Assembly (NCBI RefSeq): GCF_041914405.1
Contig: NZ_JAYSDK010000022.1
Location: forward strand, 1-64,000
Length of the DNA: 64,000 bases
From: Zoogloea sp041914405
Lineage (GTDB): Bacteria > Pseudomonadota > Gammaproteobacteria > Burkholderiales > Rhodocyclaceae
Direction of reading: 5' to 3'
The notes below the pieces were generated by a model, which did not search any database, was not told where the DNA came from, and saw only the letters and a list, made by a program, of their open reading frames with translations. This document shows, piece by piece, positions 51,472 to 58,784 of this stretch (position 1 is its first letter; each line of letters begins with the position of its first letter). The position numbers and the translations under genes are program-made.

Positions 51472-52727
51472 GGTCGGCTCCACAGGGCGCGGTAGCGGCC
51501 GTCGTCGTCGTACTCGCGGGTTTGTTTGTCGGGGTTGAAGCGACGCCCACCGCGGGGGTCGGTGCCGTGGCCGGCGATGTAGAGCCAGTTTGCGTGGTTG
51601 CTGCACACGTCGTAGTCGATGAGTTGTGCCTCGAACCACGCCGCGCCGGCCCGCCAGTCGCAGGCGCTGTCGTGGATCAGGTAGCTGGCGACGATCTGCC
51701 GCATGCGGTTGGAGAGGTAGCCGGTGGCGGCGAGCTCGCGCATGCCGGCGTCGACCAGTGCTTCGCCGGTTTCCCCCTTGCGCCAGCGGGCAAAGGCGTC
51801 GGGGTCGTGAGCCGGCGCGTGATGGCCGTTCAGGCCGCTGGCGCGGTACAGGCGTCGGCCGTATTTGCGATGCAGCAGGCGAAAGTAGTCGCGCCACAAG
51901 AGTTCGAACCACAGCCAGTAGCTGCCTTCGTTGGCGCCGTGTTCGGCTTCGAAGGCCTTGAGCCGGGCCACGATCTGCTGGGCTGACAGGGCACCGGAAG
52001 CGAGCCAGGGTGAGAACTTGCTTGAATCGTCGATGCCGGCGAGGCGGTTGCGGGTGGCTTTGTAGGTGTGGGGCAGTTTGCGGTGCAGGTATTGGGCGAG
52101 GTGGCCTTCGGCGGCGGTTGCGCCGCCTGCAAACGGAAAGGCCGAGCGCGGGTCGGGCGTGGTCGGGGCGATGGGAGGGACGGGCGCCGGGCGTAACCCC
52201 GCCGGCAGCGGTGGAATGAGCTCCGGTTCAGGTTGCGGCGGGCACGGCGCGATGCCGGCTTTCTCGACGGCCTGGCGGAAGGTGGTGAATACGTCGGGCA
52301 GGCGGTCGGAGGTGAAGGGCAGGTTGTCCGGATCGAGCAGGGTGGATTGCCAGTGGCAGTCCACATCGAGGCCGGTGGTACGCAGGGCGGTGATTTCGGC
52401 GGCTTCTTCGGGGGCGGCGATGGCTTCGCAGACGATCTGACGGGCCCCTGTTTGCTGTGCCAGCTCGGCCAGGCTGCCCACCGGGTCGCCGTGCAGCTCG
52501 ACGAGCGCACTGCCCCGCGCGTTGAGTTGGGTTGCCAGATCGGCGAGGCCCCCTGCGAGAAATTGCCGGCGATGGCGCCCGACGCGCGGGAAGCCCCATT
52601 GGGTGGTTTGCTCCGGCGCGTGGCAATACACAGGCACGAGCCGGCTGGCGGTTCGGCAGGCGTGGCGGAGCGCCGGGTTGTCGGCGAGGCGCAGATCATT
52701 GCGGAACCAGTAGATGACGGTGCTCAT
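51468..52727 (-). CDS. DASH-family cryptochrome/photolyase
   Basis: The 419-residue protein has a photolyase N-terminal domain (VIYWFRNDLRLADNPAL) and an FAD domain with ELLWRDYFRL, GMRELAATGYLSNRMRQIVASYL, DWRAGAAWFEAQLIDYDVCSNHANWLYIAG and the DASH-type C-terminus GTDPRGGRRFNPDKQT. DASH proteins repair single-stranded DNA lesions or act in light signalling. The ATG at 52727 overlaps the DUF2256 stop, so the three genes are coupled. The much longer open frame upstream is the antisense shadow of the next photolyase. Confidence 0.93.
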   Translation of the reverse strand: MSTVIYWFRNDLRLADNPALRHACRTASRLVPVYCHAPEQTTQWGFPRVGRHRRQFLAGGLADLATQLNARGSALVELHGDPVGSLAELAQQTGARQIVCEAIAAPEEAAEITALRTTGLDVDCHWQSTLLDPDNLPFTSDRLPDVFTTFRQAVEKAGIAPCPPQPEPELIPPLPAGLRPAPVPPIAPTTPDPRSAFPFAGGATAAEGHLAQYLHRKLPHTYKATRNRLAGIDDSSKFSPWLASGALSAQQIVARLKAFEAEHGANEGSYWLWFELLWRDYFRLLHRKYGRRLYRASGLNGHHAPAHDPDAFARWRKGETGEALVDAGMRELAATGYLSNRMRQIVASYLIHDSACDWRAGAAWFEAQLIDYDVCSNHANWLYIAGHGTDPRGGRRFNPDKQTREYDDDGRYRALWSRP

Positions 52728-52870
52728 GCTTGGGCCTTGTGGCGGCGACAGCGTTCGGAGCAGTACTTCACGTCGTCCCATACCCGCGCCCATTTTTTGC
52801 GCCAGGCAAAAGGGAGGCCGCAACGCTGGCAGGGCTTGGTGGGCAGGTCTGATTTTTTGCGCATCGACAT
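52724..52870 (-). CDS. DUF2256 zinc-ribbon-like small protein
   Basis: A 48-residue protein: MSMRKKSDLP..., CQRC at residues 14-17, the family core FAWRKKWARVWDDVKYCSE at 21-39, and a final CRR. It matches DUF2256, whose two CxxC/CSERC pairs suggest a zinc ribbon. It sits between two photolyases, with its ATG directly abutting the stop of the upstream photolyase and its stop overlapping the DASH start. An alternative ATG is at 52864. DUF2256 genes are often next to cryptochromes, but the function is unknown. Confidence 0.88.
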   Translation of the reverse strand: MSMRKKSDLPTKPCQRCGLPFAWRKKWARVWDDVKYCSERCRRHKAQA

Positions 52871-54397
52871 TCAGAAATCCAGATCCATTTGGTTGTTGCC
52901 GGCGGCTCGCTTGCCGCGGTTTGGGACGGTCGTGCGTTTGCGCGAGCCGTGTTTTTGCACGATGGCGGCTTTGGCGGCACGGATGTCCGGTTGGCTCTTC
53001 AGTGCAAAGAGACGGGCCTTGGCGGAGCGGGTCGCGGTTTCCAGATCGAGCGGTGGCTCGGCGATGTCGCCGGGCCGAAGGCCGTGGCGGGCCTGCAAGT
53101 CGGCGGGCATGCGCCAAGGTTCGAATAGCCAGCTGTCGGGTACGCGGCGCAGGGCCGGCAGCCAGCGGCGCACGAAGTGGCCGTGGGGGTCGTGGTCGCG
53201 GGCCTGCTTGATGGGGTTGTAGATGCGCGGCACGTTGATGCCTGTGGTGCCCGATTGCATCTGCATCTGGCTCCAGTGAATCCCCGGCTCGTAGTCGAGA
53301 AACTGCTGCGCAAGCCACAGCCCGACCGGCCGCCAGTGCAGCCACAGGGGGTAAGCGGCCACCGAGACGAGCATGGCGCGCATGCGAAAGTTGATCCAGC
53401 CGGTTTCGCGAAGCATGACCACGCAGGCATCGACCAGCGGCCAGCCGGTGCGCCCGGCCCTGAGGGCATCGAAATGGCGCGGGTTCCAGTCGTCCTCGCG
53501 CAGGCCGTCGTAGCCCCGGTGCAGGTTGCGGAATTCGAGTTCGGGCTCGCTTTCGAGCTTCTGGATGAAGTGGCAGTGCCAGTAAAGGCGGCTGATGAAG
53601 GCGCTGATACCGGCCTTGTGACGACTGGCCGAGGCGGGCAGGGTGGCGCCTTTGAGGCGCGCGGCGTGCACGATTTCGCGCAGGCTGAGGCAGCCGAAGG
53701 CCAGGTAGGGGGACAGGCGCGAGCAGGCGGAGGGCGCCGACAGGGGCGACGAGATGCCACCGCGGTATTGCTGGCTGCGCTCGCCCAGAAAATCGTGCAG
53801 CACGTCCAGCCCGTGGCTGCGCCCGCCGCTTTGGCGCCGGGGCGGATCGTGCGCGGCGAGGCCGAGGGCCGCCGCTGCGGGGGGCGGCGTATCGGGCCAG
53901 GGCAGGGGCGCAAAGCGCAGATGCTGCGGCGTGGGCAGGCAGGGCTGGGCCATCAGGGCTTCCCAGCGGGCTTGCCAAGCATCGCGGCTGGCGAGGCGCC
54001 GCACCACGCCGAACTGGGGGAATTCCTGCCAGCGCACGCCGTGGGATCGGCACCAGCGGCCCACGGCGAGATCGCGCTGAAACGTGAGGCCGTTGCCGGT
54101 TTCTTCGTGGGCAAACAGCGCGCCAAACGGCGCCGTGGCATGCAGACGATCCAGCACCTCGACCACATCGCCCGTGACCACGTGCAGCCGTCCGCCCAGC
54201 TGGCGCAGCGCCCGGTACAGTTCGCGCAGGCTCTCGAGGATGAATTCGTAATGCTGGCGTGCGGCGTCCGGCGCCTGCCACAGGGCGGGCTCCACCACGT
54301 ACAGGCACAGCACCGGCCCGCGTGCTGCGGCAGCATGCAGCGCGGCGTGATCATGAAGGCGCAGATCGCGCTTGAACCAGACGACGCTGTAGTCCAT
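52871..54397 (-). CDS. Photolyase/cryptochrome family protein with FAD-binding domain
   Basis: This 508-residue protein has a photolyase N-terminal domain (MDYSVVWFKRDLRLHDHAAL) and an FAD domain (SRLSPYLAFGCLSLREI, TGWPLVDACVVMLRETGWINFRMRAMLVSVAAYPLWL, PGIHWSQMQMQSGTTGIN). The C-terminal ~60 residues are basic and include GSRKRTTVPNRGKRAAGNN. The family includes class-I-like CPD photolyases and blue-light receptors; which one cannot be told from sequence. The start is the ATG at 54397, 17 nt after the renalase-like gene stop. Confidence 0.9.
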   Translation of the reverse strand: MDYSVVWFKRDLRLHDHAALHAAAARGPVLCLYVVEPALWQAPDAARQHYEFILESLRELYRALRQLGGRLHVVTGDVVEVLDRLHATAPFGALFAHEETGNGLTFQRDLAVGRWCRSHGVRWQEFPQFGVVRRLASRDAWQARWEALMAQPCLPTPQHLRFAPLPWPDTPPPAAAALGLAAHDPPRRQSGGRSHGLDVLHDFLGERSQQYRGGISSPLSAPSACSRLSPYLAFGCLSLREIVHAARLKGATLPASASRHKAGISAFISRLYWHCHFIQKLESEPELEFRNLHRGYDGLREDDWNPRHFDALRAGRTGWPLVDACVVMLRETGWINFRMRAMLVSVAAYPLWLHWRPVGLWLAQQFLDYEPGIHWSQMQMQSGTTGINVPRIYNPIKQARDHDPHGHFVRRWLPALRRVPDSWLFEPWRMPADLQARHGLRPGDIAEPPLDLETATRSAKARLFALKSQPDIRAAKAAIVQKHGSRKRTTVPNRGKRAAGNNQMDLDF

Positions 54398-54414
54398 GAC
54401 GCGCACCCGGCGAG

Positions 54415-55407
54415 TCAGGCTGCACCGAAAGACTGCGCGACCTGCTGGGCCAGCGCCTGTCCGCTCAGCCATGCGCCTTCGACCTTGCCGCCATTGAGCC
54501 AGTCGCCGCACAGGCCGATGCGCAGCCCGGCATTCCAGGCGCAGCCTGCGTCGAGGGCCGAATCGGTATCGGCGTAGCGCCAGCGGTGGGCCGACCACGC
54601 CTGCGGGGCGGGGGCACCGAGTCGGCCAAAGGCCTGCAGCAGCGCCGCGGCCACTGTTTCCGGCGTCTCTTCGATGTGCGCTTCGCTCCATTCGGCGCTG
54701 GCGTGCAGCAACCAGGTTTCCTGCGTGCCGCGGCCGGGCTTGCTGTTGTCGCGGGCGACCCAGCGCAGCGGACCGGAATTGACGAAGGCCGCGTCGAAAG
54801 AAAGGGCCACGGGGGCGTCGTAGCGCAGCATCAGCGCCCAGCTTCCGCGCATCACGGCGCCGGCGGCGATGGCGGCCAGATCCGGCGCCACAGCTTCCAG
54901 CAGCGGCACCGCCTGGGGGGCCGGCACGGCCAGCAGCACCGCGTCGAAGTGGCCTGGCAGTTGGCCGTGCTCGGCGGAGGTCATCTGCCAGCCCGCTGGC
55001 ATGCGCTCGAGTCGGGTGATGGTGGTTTGCGCAGTCAGCTGAAGGGGGGCGGCCAAGAAGCGGGCCGGTGCGGTCATGCGCGGCACGCCGACAAAGCGTT
55101 CGAGTCGCGTTTCGCTGCGCTGGCCGTCGCCCTCGTTGAAAACCGCCAGCCGCATCGGCCACACGTCGGCTACGCCGGCAGCCTGCCAGCGCGCCACTTC
55201 GGCGCGAAAACCCGGATCGCGGGCGGTGAAGTACTGGGCGCCGTGGTCGCACTGCCAGCCGTCGCCGCGGCGGGTGCTCATGCGTCCGGCCGGGCCTCGA
55301 CTTTTGTCGTAGACAAAAATATCAAAAGCGTTGTCGTAGAGATTTTTTGAGCAGGACAAACCCGAAATTCCTGCGCCGATAACGGCAATTCTTGGACTTT
55401 TATTCAT
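54415..55407 (-). CDS. FAD-dependent oxidoreductase, renalase-like
   Basis: The 330-residue flavoprotein opens with IAVIGAGISGLSC (Rossmann), followed by SRGPAGRMSTRRGDGWQCDHGAQYF and the C-terminal LRIGLCGDWLNGGKVEGAWLSGQALA FAD motif. Renalase-like proteins oxidise alpha-NAD(P)H isomers; other roles are possible. It is the first gene of the leftward photolyase operon. The ATG abuts a TTTGTC-CTA-GACAAA palindrome, and a second palindrome lies within codons near residues 30-36. Confidence 0.88.
   Translation of the reverse strand: MNKSPRIAVIGAGISGLSCSKNLYDNAFDIFVYDKSRGPAGRMSTRRGDGWQCDHGAQYFTARDPGFRAEVARWQAAGVADVWPMRLAVFNEGDGQRSETRLERFVGVPRMTAPARFLAAPLQLTAQTTITRLERMPAGWQMTSAEHGQLPGHFDAVLLAVPAPQAVPLLEAVAPDLAAIAAGAVMRGSWALMLRYDAPVALSFDAAFVNSGPLRWVARDNSKPGRGTQETWLLHASAEWSEAHIEETPETVAAALLQAFGRLGAPAPQAWSAHRWRYADTDSALDAGCAWNAGLRIGLCGDWLNGGKVEGAWLSGQALAQQVAQSFGAA
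55302..55318. promoter_or_regulatory. Palindrome TTTTGTC-GTA-GACAAAA inside the renalase-like gene
   Basis: A perfect 7-bp-arm inverted repeat with a 3-nt spacer. It shares the core TTTGTC-N3-GACAAA with the site at 55408 about 100 nt away. A partial copy (TTGTCGTAGAGA, 55331-55342) and a lone GGACAAA lie between them. Candidate operators; also fully coding. Confidence 0.5.
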
Positions 55408-55422
55408 TTTGTCCTAGACAAA
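55408..55422. promoter_or_regulatory. Palindrome TTTGTC-CTA-GACAAA at the divergent photolyase promoter
   Basis: A perfect inverted repeat directly adjoining the start codon of the renalase-like gene and 83 nt upstream of the SDR start. Position between the divergent units makes it the likely operator for light- or stress-responsive control, for example by a LitR/CarH-like MerR protein. No such regulator gene is in the window. The regulator identity is inference. Confidence 0.55.
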
Positions 55423-55504
55423 TAGGGTGGTGTCTCATGATACTAGGCGAAACGAGGCGCTCAAAGAAGGTTCTTCGGAGGCGCTTGGAAATCCGGGAGT
55501 GGTC

Positions 55505-56245
55505 GTGGAAAAAATCGCATTGATTACCGGCGCAGCCGGCGGACTGGGCCGGGCCCTGGCTGCAGAACTGGCGGAGGAGGGCTGGCGGCTGATCGTGGTA
55601 AGTCGCGATGCCGGGCGGCTGGCCGAGGCTTTCGGCACCGCGCATCTGCACATCGAGGCCGATTGCAGCAGCGTCGCGGGCGTTCAGAAGGTGTTTCAAG
55701 TGGCGGCGGCACACCAGATGGTGCCGGAAGCCCTGGCCCACTGCGTTGGCAACATCCGGCTGGGGAGCGTGCACCGCATGGCCGAGGCGGATTTCGACGA
55801 TTGCCTGCGGGCGAACCTGATCAGTGCGTTTCACACGCTGGGCGGGTTTGTCGGTGCCTTGCGCAGCGCGCGCCGCCCCGGTGCCGCGGTACTGGTTTCG
55901 TCGGCCGCCGCGCAGATCGGCACGCCCAACCACGAGGCCGTGGCCGCCGCCAAGGCAGGGGTGGAAGGCCTCGTGCGCGCTGCGGCGGCCAGCCACGCCG
56001 GGGCCGGCATCCGCGTAAACGGGGTGGCGCCCGGCATCATGGAAACGCCGGCCTCGGCCGGCATCATCGGCAGTGCCACGGCCCGCGAGGCGGCGGCCAG
56101 GCAATACCCGCTACCGGGCATCGGCTCGCCGCAGGAACTCGCCCGTCTGATGGCATGGTTGCTGTCCGAACAGGCCGCGCGGGTGACCGGCCAGGTGTGG
56201 TCGATAGACGCCGGCTTTTCGCAGATCCGCCCCCTCGTCAAGTGA
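55505..56245 (+). CDS. Short-chain dehydrogenase family protein lacking the catalytic tyrosine
   Basis: The 246-residue Rossmann protein has the cofactor motif TGAAGGLG (8-15) and SDR-type strand pattern, with VSSAAAQIG (131-139). The YxxxK position reads V146AAAK150 (EAVAAAKAG), so the catalytic Tyr is Val. I use the GTG at 55505, with GGGAG 7 nt upstream, instead of a GTG at 55427 that adds 26 residues unlike the family. It may be a non-catalytic or altered NAD(P)-binding protein. It is divergent from the renalase-like gene and 6 nt upstream of a DUF3429 gene. Confidence 0.85.
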   Translation: MEKIALITGAAGGLGRALAAELAEEGWRLIVVSRDAGRLAEAFGTAHLHIEADCSSVAGVQKVFQVAAAHQMVPEALAHCVGNIRLGSVHRMAEADFDDCLRANLISAFHTLGGFVGALRSARRPGAAVLVSSAAAQIGTPNHEAVAAAKAGVEGLVRAAAASHAGAGIRVNGVAPGIMETPASAGIIGSATAREAAARQYPLPGIGSPQELARLMAWLLSEQAARVTGQVWSIDAGFSQIRPLVK

Positions 56246-56251
56246 GCTGCC

Positions 56252-56710
56252 ATGTACAACGCGAGCACTGACACCTTGCCTGGCAGCGTGGCCTGGCTGG
56301 GCTACGGCGGGCTGTTGCCCTTTGTGGGCACGGCGCTGGCCATTTTTGTCGATCCCCATCACGCTGATTTGTGGAGCGATGCGCTGATGGCCTACGGCGC
56401 GGTGATCCTGAGTTTTGTCGGCGCATTGCACTGGGGGTTTGCGATGAGCCTGCCCAGCCTCGATGCCGGATGTCGCCGGGCCTGCTTTATCTGGAGCACG
56501 GTGCCGGCGCTGATGGCTTGGCCGGCGACGCTGCTGGAGCCCCTTGATGCCGGCCTGCTGCTGGTGACCGGTTTCTTGGTGCATTACTGGCAGGATCGAC
56601 GCCTAGCCGCTCGGGCACGCTTGCCGGGCTGGTATCTGCCGCTGCGCCTGCGCCTCACCGCGGTGGCCTGTGGCAGCCTCCTGGCCGGTGTATTTCTCGT
56701 GTCGGTTTGA
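56252..56710 (+). CDS. DUF3429 membrane protein
   Basis: This 152-residue protein has about four membrane helices and the DUF3429 signature: LGYGGLLPFVG, then YGAVILSFVGALHWGFAM. The function of the family is unknown. It follows the SDR by 6 nt and its TGA overlaps the ATG of the UbiB-type kinase, so the three are one operon. Confidence 0.88.
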   Translation: MYNASTDTLPGSVAWLGYGGLLPFVGTALAIFVDPHHADLWSDALMAYGAVILSFVGALHWGFAMSLPSLDAGCRRACFIWSTVPALMAWPATLLEPLDAGLLLVTGFLVHYWQDRRLAARARLPGWYLPLRLRLTAVACGSLLAGVFLVSV

Positions 56711-58050
56711 TGGCGACCAAGCCCGAACGCAGTGCCTTCGCCGTGCCCACCGGGCGCCTGTCGCGGCTTGCCCGCCTGGGGAGCCTGGCGTCCGGGGTGG
56801 CGGGTGGCATGCTGGCCGAAGGGGCGCGGCAACTGGCCGGCGGGCGACGGCCCCGGGTGGGCGAGCTGCTGCTCACGCCGGCCAACGCCCGCCGCGTGGC
56901 TGAGCAACTGGCCCAGATGCGCGGTGCGGCGATGAAAGTCGGCCAGTTGCTGTCGATGGATGGTGGAGATCTGTTGCCCCCCGAGCTGAGTGAAATCCTG
57001 TCGCGCTTGCGCTCGGATGCTCGTCCGATGCCCATGAGCCAGCTGGTACCGGTGCTGGCGCAAAACTGGGGGGAGGGCTGGGAGCGCCATTTCAGGCGCT
57101 TCTCGTTCACCCCTATGGCGGCCGCGTCGATCGGCCAGGTGCACGCTGCCGAGGCGAGCGACGGCAGCCGGCTCGCCATCAAGGTTCAGTACCCCGGCGT
57201 CAGGCAGAGCATTGCCAGCGATATCGACAACGTTGCCGGTTTGTTGCGGATCTCCGGCCTGTTGCCCAAGACCCTGGACGTATCAAGCTTGCTCGAAGCG
57301 GCCAAACAGCAACTCCACGAGGAAGCCGACTACCTGCTGGAAGGGGCCCGCCTGACGCGCTACCGGGCGCTCTTAGCCGATCGCCCGGCGTTTTTGCTGC
57401 CGCAAATGCGGGCGGAACTTAGCACGCCGGGCATTCTCGCCATGTCCCGCGTGGATGGCGTGGCGATCGAGTCGCTGCAGGATGCGCCGCAGCCCGAGCG
57501 GGACCGGCTGGTCGGCCTGTTGTTCGAGCTGCTGTTTCGCGAGATCTTCGAATTCCGCCTCGTTCAGACCGATCCCAACTTCGCCAACTATCTTTACGAG
57601 GTGGCGACAGGCCGCTTGATCCTGCTCGACTTTGGCGCTACCCGCCCCTTTGACGAAGGCCTCTCCGAAACCTACCGGCGCCTGCTCACGTCGGCGATGC
57701 GGAGCGAGCCGGCCGGCCTTGAAGCCGCAGCAGCCGACATCGGCTATGTGTCAGAGGCGCTTGAGGCGCGACATCGCCACGCCGTGCTCGAGATGATCAC
57801 GCTGGCCTGCGAACCCTTGCGCCAAGTCGGCCCCTTTGATTTCGGCCGTTCCGATCTGTCGCTGCGCATGCGCGATGCGGGCGTGAAGCTCGGACTGGAC
57901 CGGGATTTCTGGCACATCCCGCCGGTCGATACCCTGTTTTTGCACCGCAAGCTCGGCGGGCTTTACATGCTCGCTGCCCGGCTCAAGGCGCGGGTCGATG
58001 TCAGGGCGCTGTTTGCGCCCCACGCGGGCAGTCGGGCGGCGGGGGAGTAA
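56710..58050 (+). CDS. ABC1/AarF/UbiB family kinase-like protein
   Basis: The 446-residue protein has the UbiB hallmarks: KxGQ (MKVGQLLSMDG), the A-rich loop AAASIGQVHAA that replaces the P-loop, VKVQYPGV with the catalytic Lys, ETDPNFANYL-like catalytic segment (QTDPNFANYLYE) and LLDFGATR. Members support ubiquinone synthesis or quinone/lipid handling as ATPases. It lacks the C-terminal two membrane helices of proteobacterial UbiB, so it is a paralog rather than UbiB itself. It is the last gene of the SDR-DUF3429 operon. Confidence 0.88.
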   Translation: MATKPERSAFAVPTGRLSRLARLGSLASGVAGGMLAEGARQLAGGRRPRVGELLLTPANARRVAEQLAQMRGAAMKVGQLLSMDGGDLLPPELSEILSRLRSDARPMPMSQLVPVLAQNWGEGWERHFRRFSFTPMAAASIGQVHAAEASDGSRLAIKVQYPGVRQSIASDIDNVAGLLRISGLLPKTLDVSSLLEAAKQQLHEEADYLLEGARLTRYRALLADRPAFLLPQMRAELSTPGILAMSRVDGVAIESLQDAPQPERDRLVGLLFELLFREIFEFRLVQTDPNFANYLYEVATGRLILLDFGATRPFDEGLSETYRRLLTSAMRSEPAGLEAAAADIGYVSEALEARHRHAVLEMITLACEPLRQVGPFDFGRSDLSLRMRDAGVKLGLDRDFWHIPPVDTLFLHRKLGGLYMLAARLKARVDVRALFAPHAGSRAAGE

Positions 58051-58410
58051 GCGGGGCCAGGTGGACCAGGAGGTACACAACCCGGGCCGGGTCATTGCCT
58101 TGATGCGGGCCAGTTTGGCAATGTCGTGCTCCTCAGTAGGCGTCGCCCTGGGCCTGTTGAATCTTTTCCAGAGGAGCCTTTGTTTCTGCCTTGCCTTCGA
58201 GCACCCCGACCGGTAAGTTCCGGGGACTGTGCCTCTGGTCTGCGCAGGCGCATGTCATCACGTTGCGCAGGATGCTCGAGAGCAACGTCCGGTCTGAACC
58301 GGTCTTGTGGTGGGCGAGTTTGTTGCAGAGGCTGTGTTTCCCGGCGTTGGGCCACGGCAAGAGCTTGGCGGCGGGCGGGGCATGTGCAGTCGGATAGAGG
58401 GGGCAGCCGG
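58051..58410. other. Gene-free spacer with possible decayed gene
   Basis: No gene is supported in this 360-nt stretch. A leftward frame (58133-58360) ends with a charged, protein-like run (VGVLEGKAETKAPLEKIQQAQGDAY) but has no plausible start, so it may be a fragment. The dispersed repeat follows at 58411. Confidence 0.3.
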
Positions 58411-58472
58411 CTGCACCGTTATTGCAGCAGAACCGGCCTCACGGCGTGAAGAGCGGCCGAGATCGCCATCGC
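58411..58472 (+). repeat. Dispersed 62-bp repeat, copy 2
   Basis: Matches 49760-49821 at 52 of 62 positions, same orientation. The leftward translation of both copies keeps a similar 22-residue phrase (R-DG-LG-SRR-GSAAI-VQ pattern), so the repeat may be a remnant of a coding element. Confidence 0.6.
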
Positions 58473-58569
58473 GTCGCATCGGGCGCGGAGACAGCGGAGT
58501 GGTCACGCCTTGATGGGTGATCCTGTGTCCGGCAGCGCCTGCCCAGGACCAGCAATCGACCAGACAACA

Positions 58570-58598
58570 AAAAAGCCAACCCTCGCGGATTGGCTTTT
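58570..58598 (-). terminator. Terminator of tRNA-Asn
   Basis: The stem AAAGCCAA/TTGGCTTT (58572-58579 with 58590-58597) is followed on the minus strand by a run of T residues, 15 nt after the tRNA 3' end. Confidence 0.85.
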
Positions 58599-58612
58599 CT
58601 GCTTGCTTGTCT

Positions 58613-58688
58613 TGGCTCCTCGACCTGGGCTCGAACCAGGGACCTACGGATTAACAGTCCGGCGCTCTACCGACTGAGCTATCGAGGA
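58613..58688 (-). tRNA. tRNA-Asn (anticodon GTT)
   Basis: The minus-strand sequence starts TCCTCGATAGCTCAGTCGGT and ends GAGGAGCCA, with anticodon stem-loop GGACTGTTAATCC and T-arm GGTTCGAGCCC. Acceptor, D, anticodon and T stems all pair; CCA is encoded. It is 76 nt. Confidence 0.97.
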
Positions 58689-58784
58689 ACAGAGGCGCGC
58701 AGTATAGGTAGACGTTTTCGAAACGTCAAGCCGACCTGCGCAGATTTTTACCCCCGGCTTGGCCGGGGGCGGTGCAGCGGAAGT

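Noticed and set aside
49981..51495. A 504-codon rightward open frame across the FeS photolyase
   Set aside because: Shadow frame; the opposite strand encodes a complete, recognisable photolyase with family motifs throughout.
51468..54308. A 946-codon reading as one giant photolyase
   Set aside because: Only the last ~420 codons match the DASH family; the rest is the out-of-frame shadow of the next photolyase and skips the DUF2256 gene.
53177..54577. A 466-codon rightward frame across the third photolyase and renalase
   Set aside because: No motif; both real genes are on the other strand.
58751..58769. CCCCCGG/CCGGGGG hairpin after the aminotransferase as a terminator
   Set aside because: On the minus strand the hairpin is followed by TAAAAA rather than a T-run; kept only as a comment.
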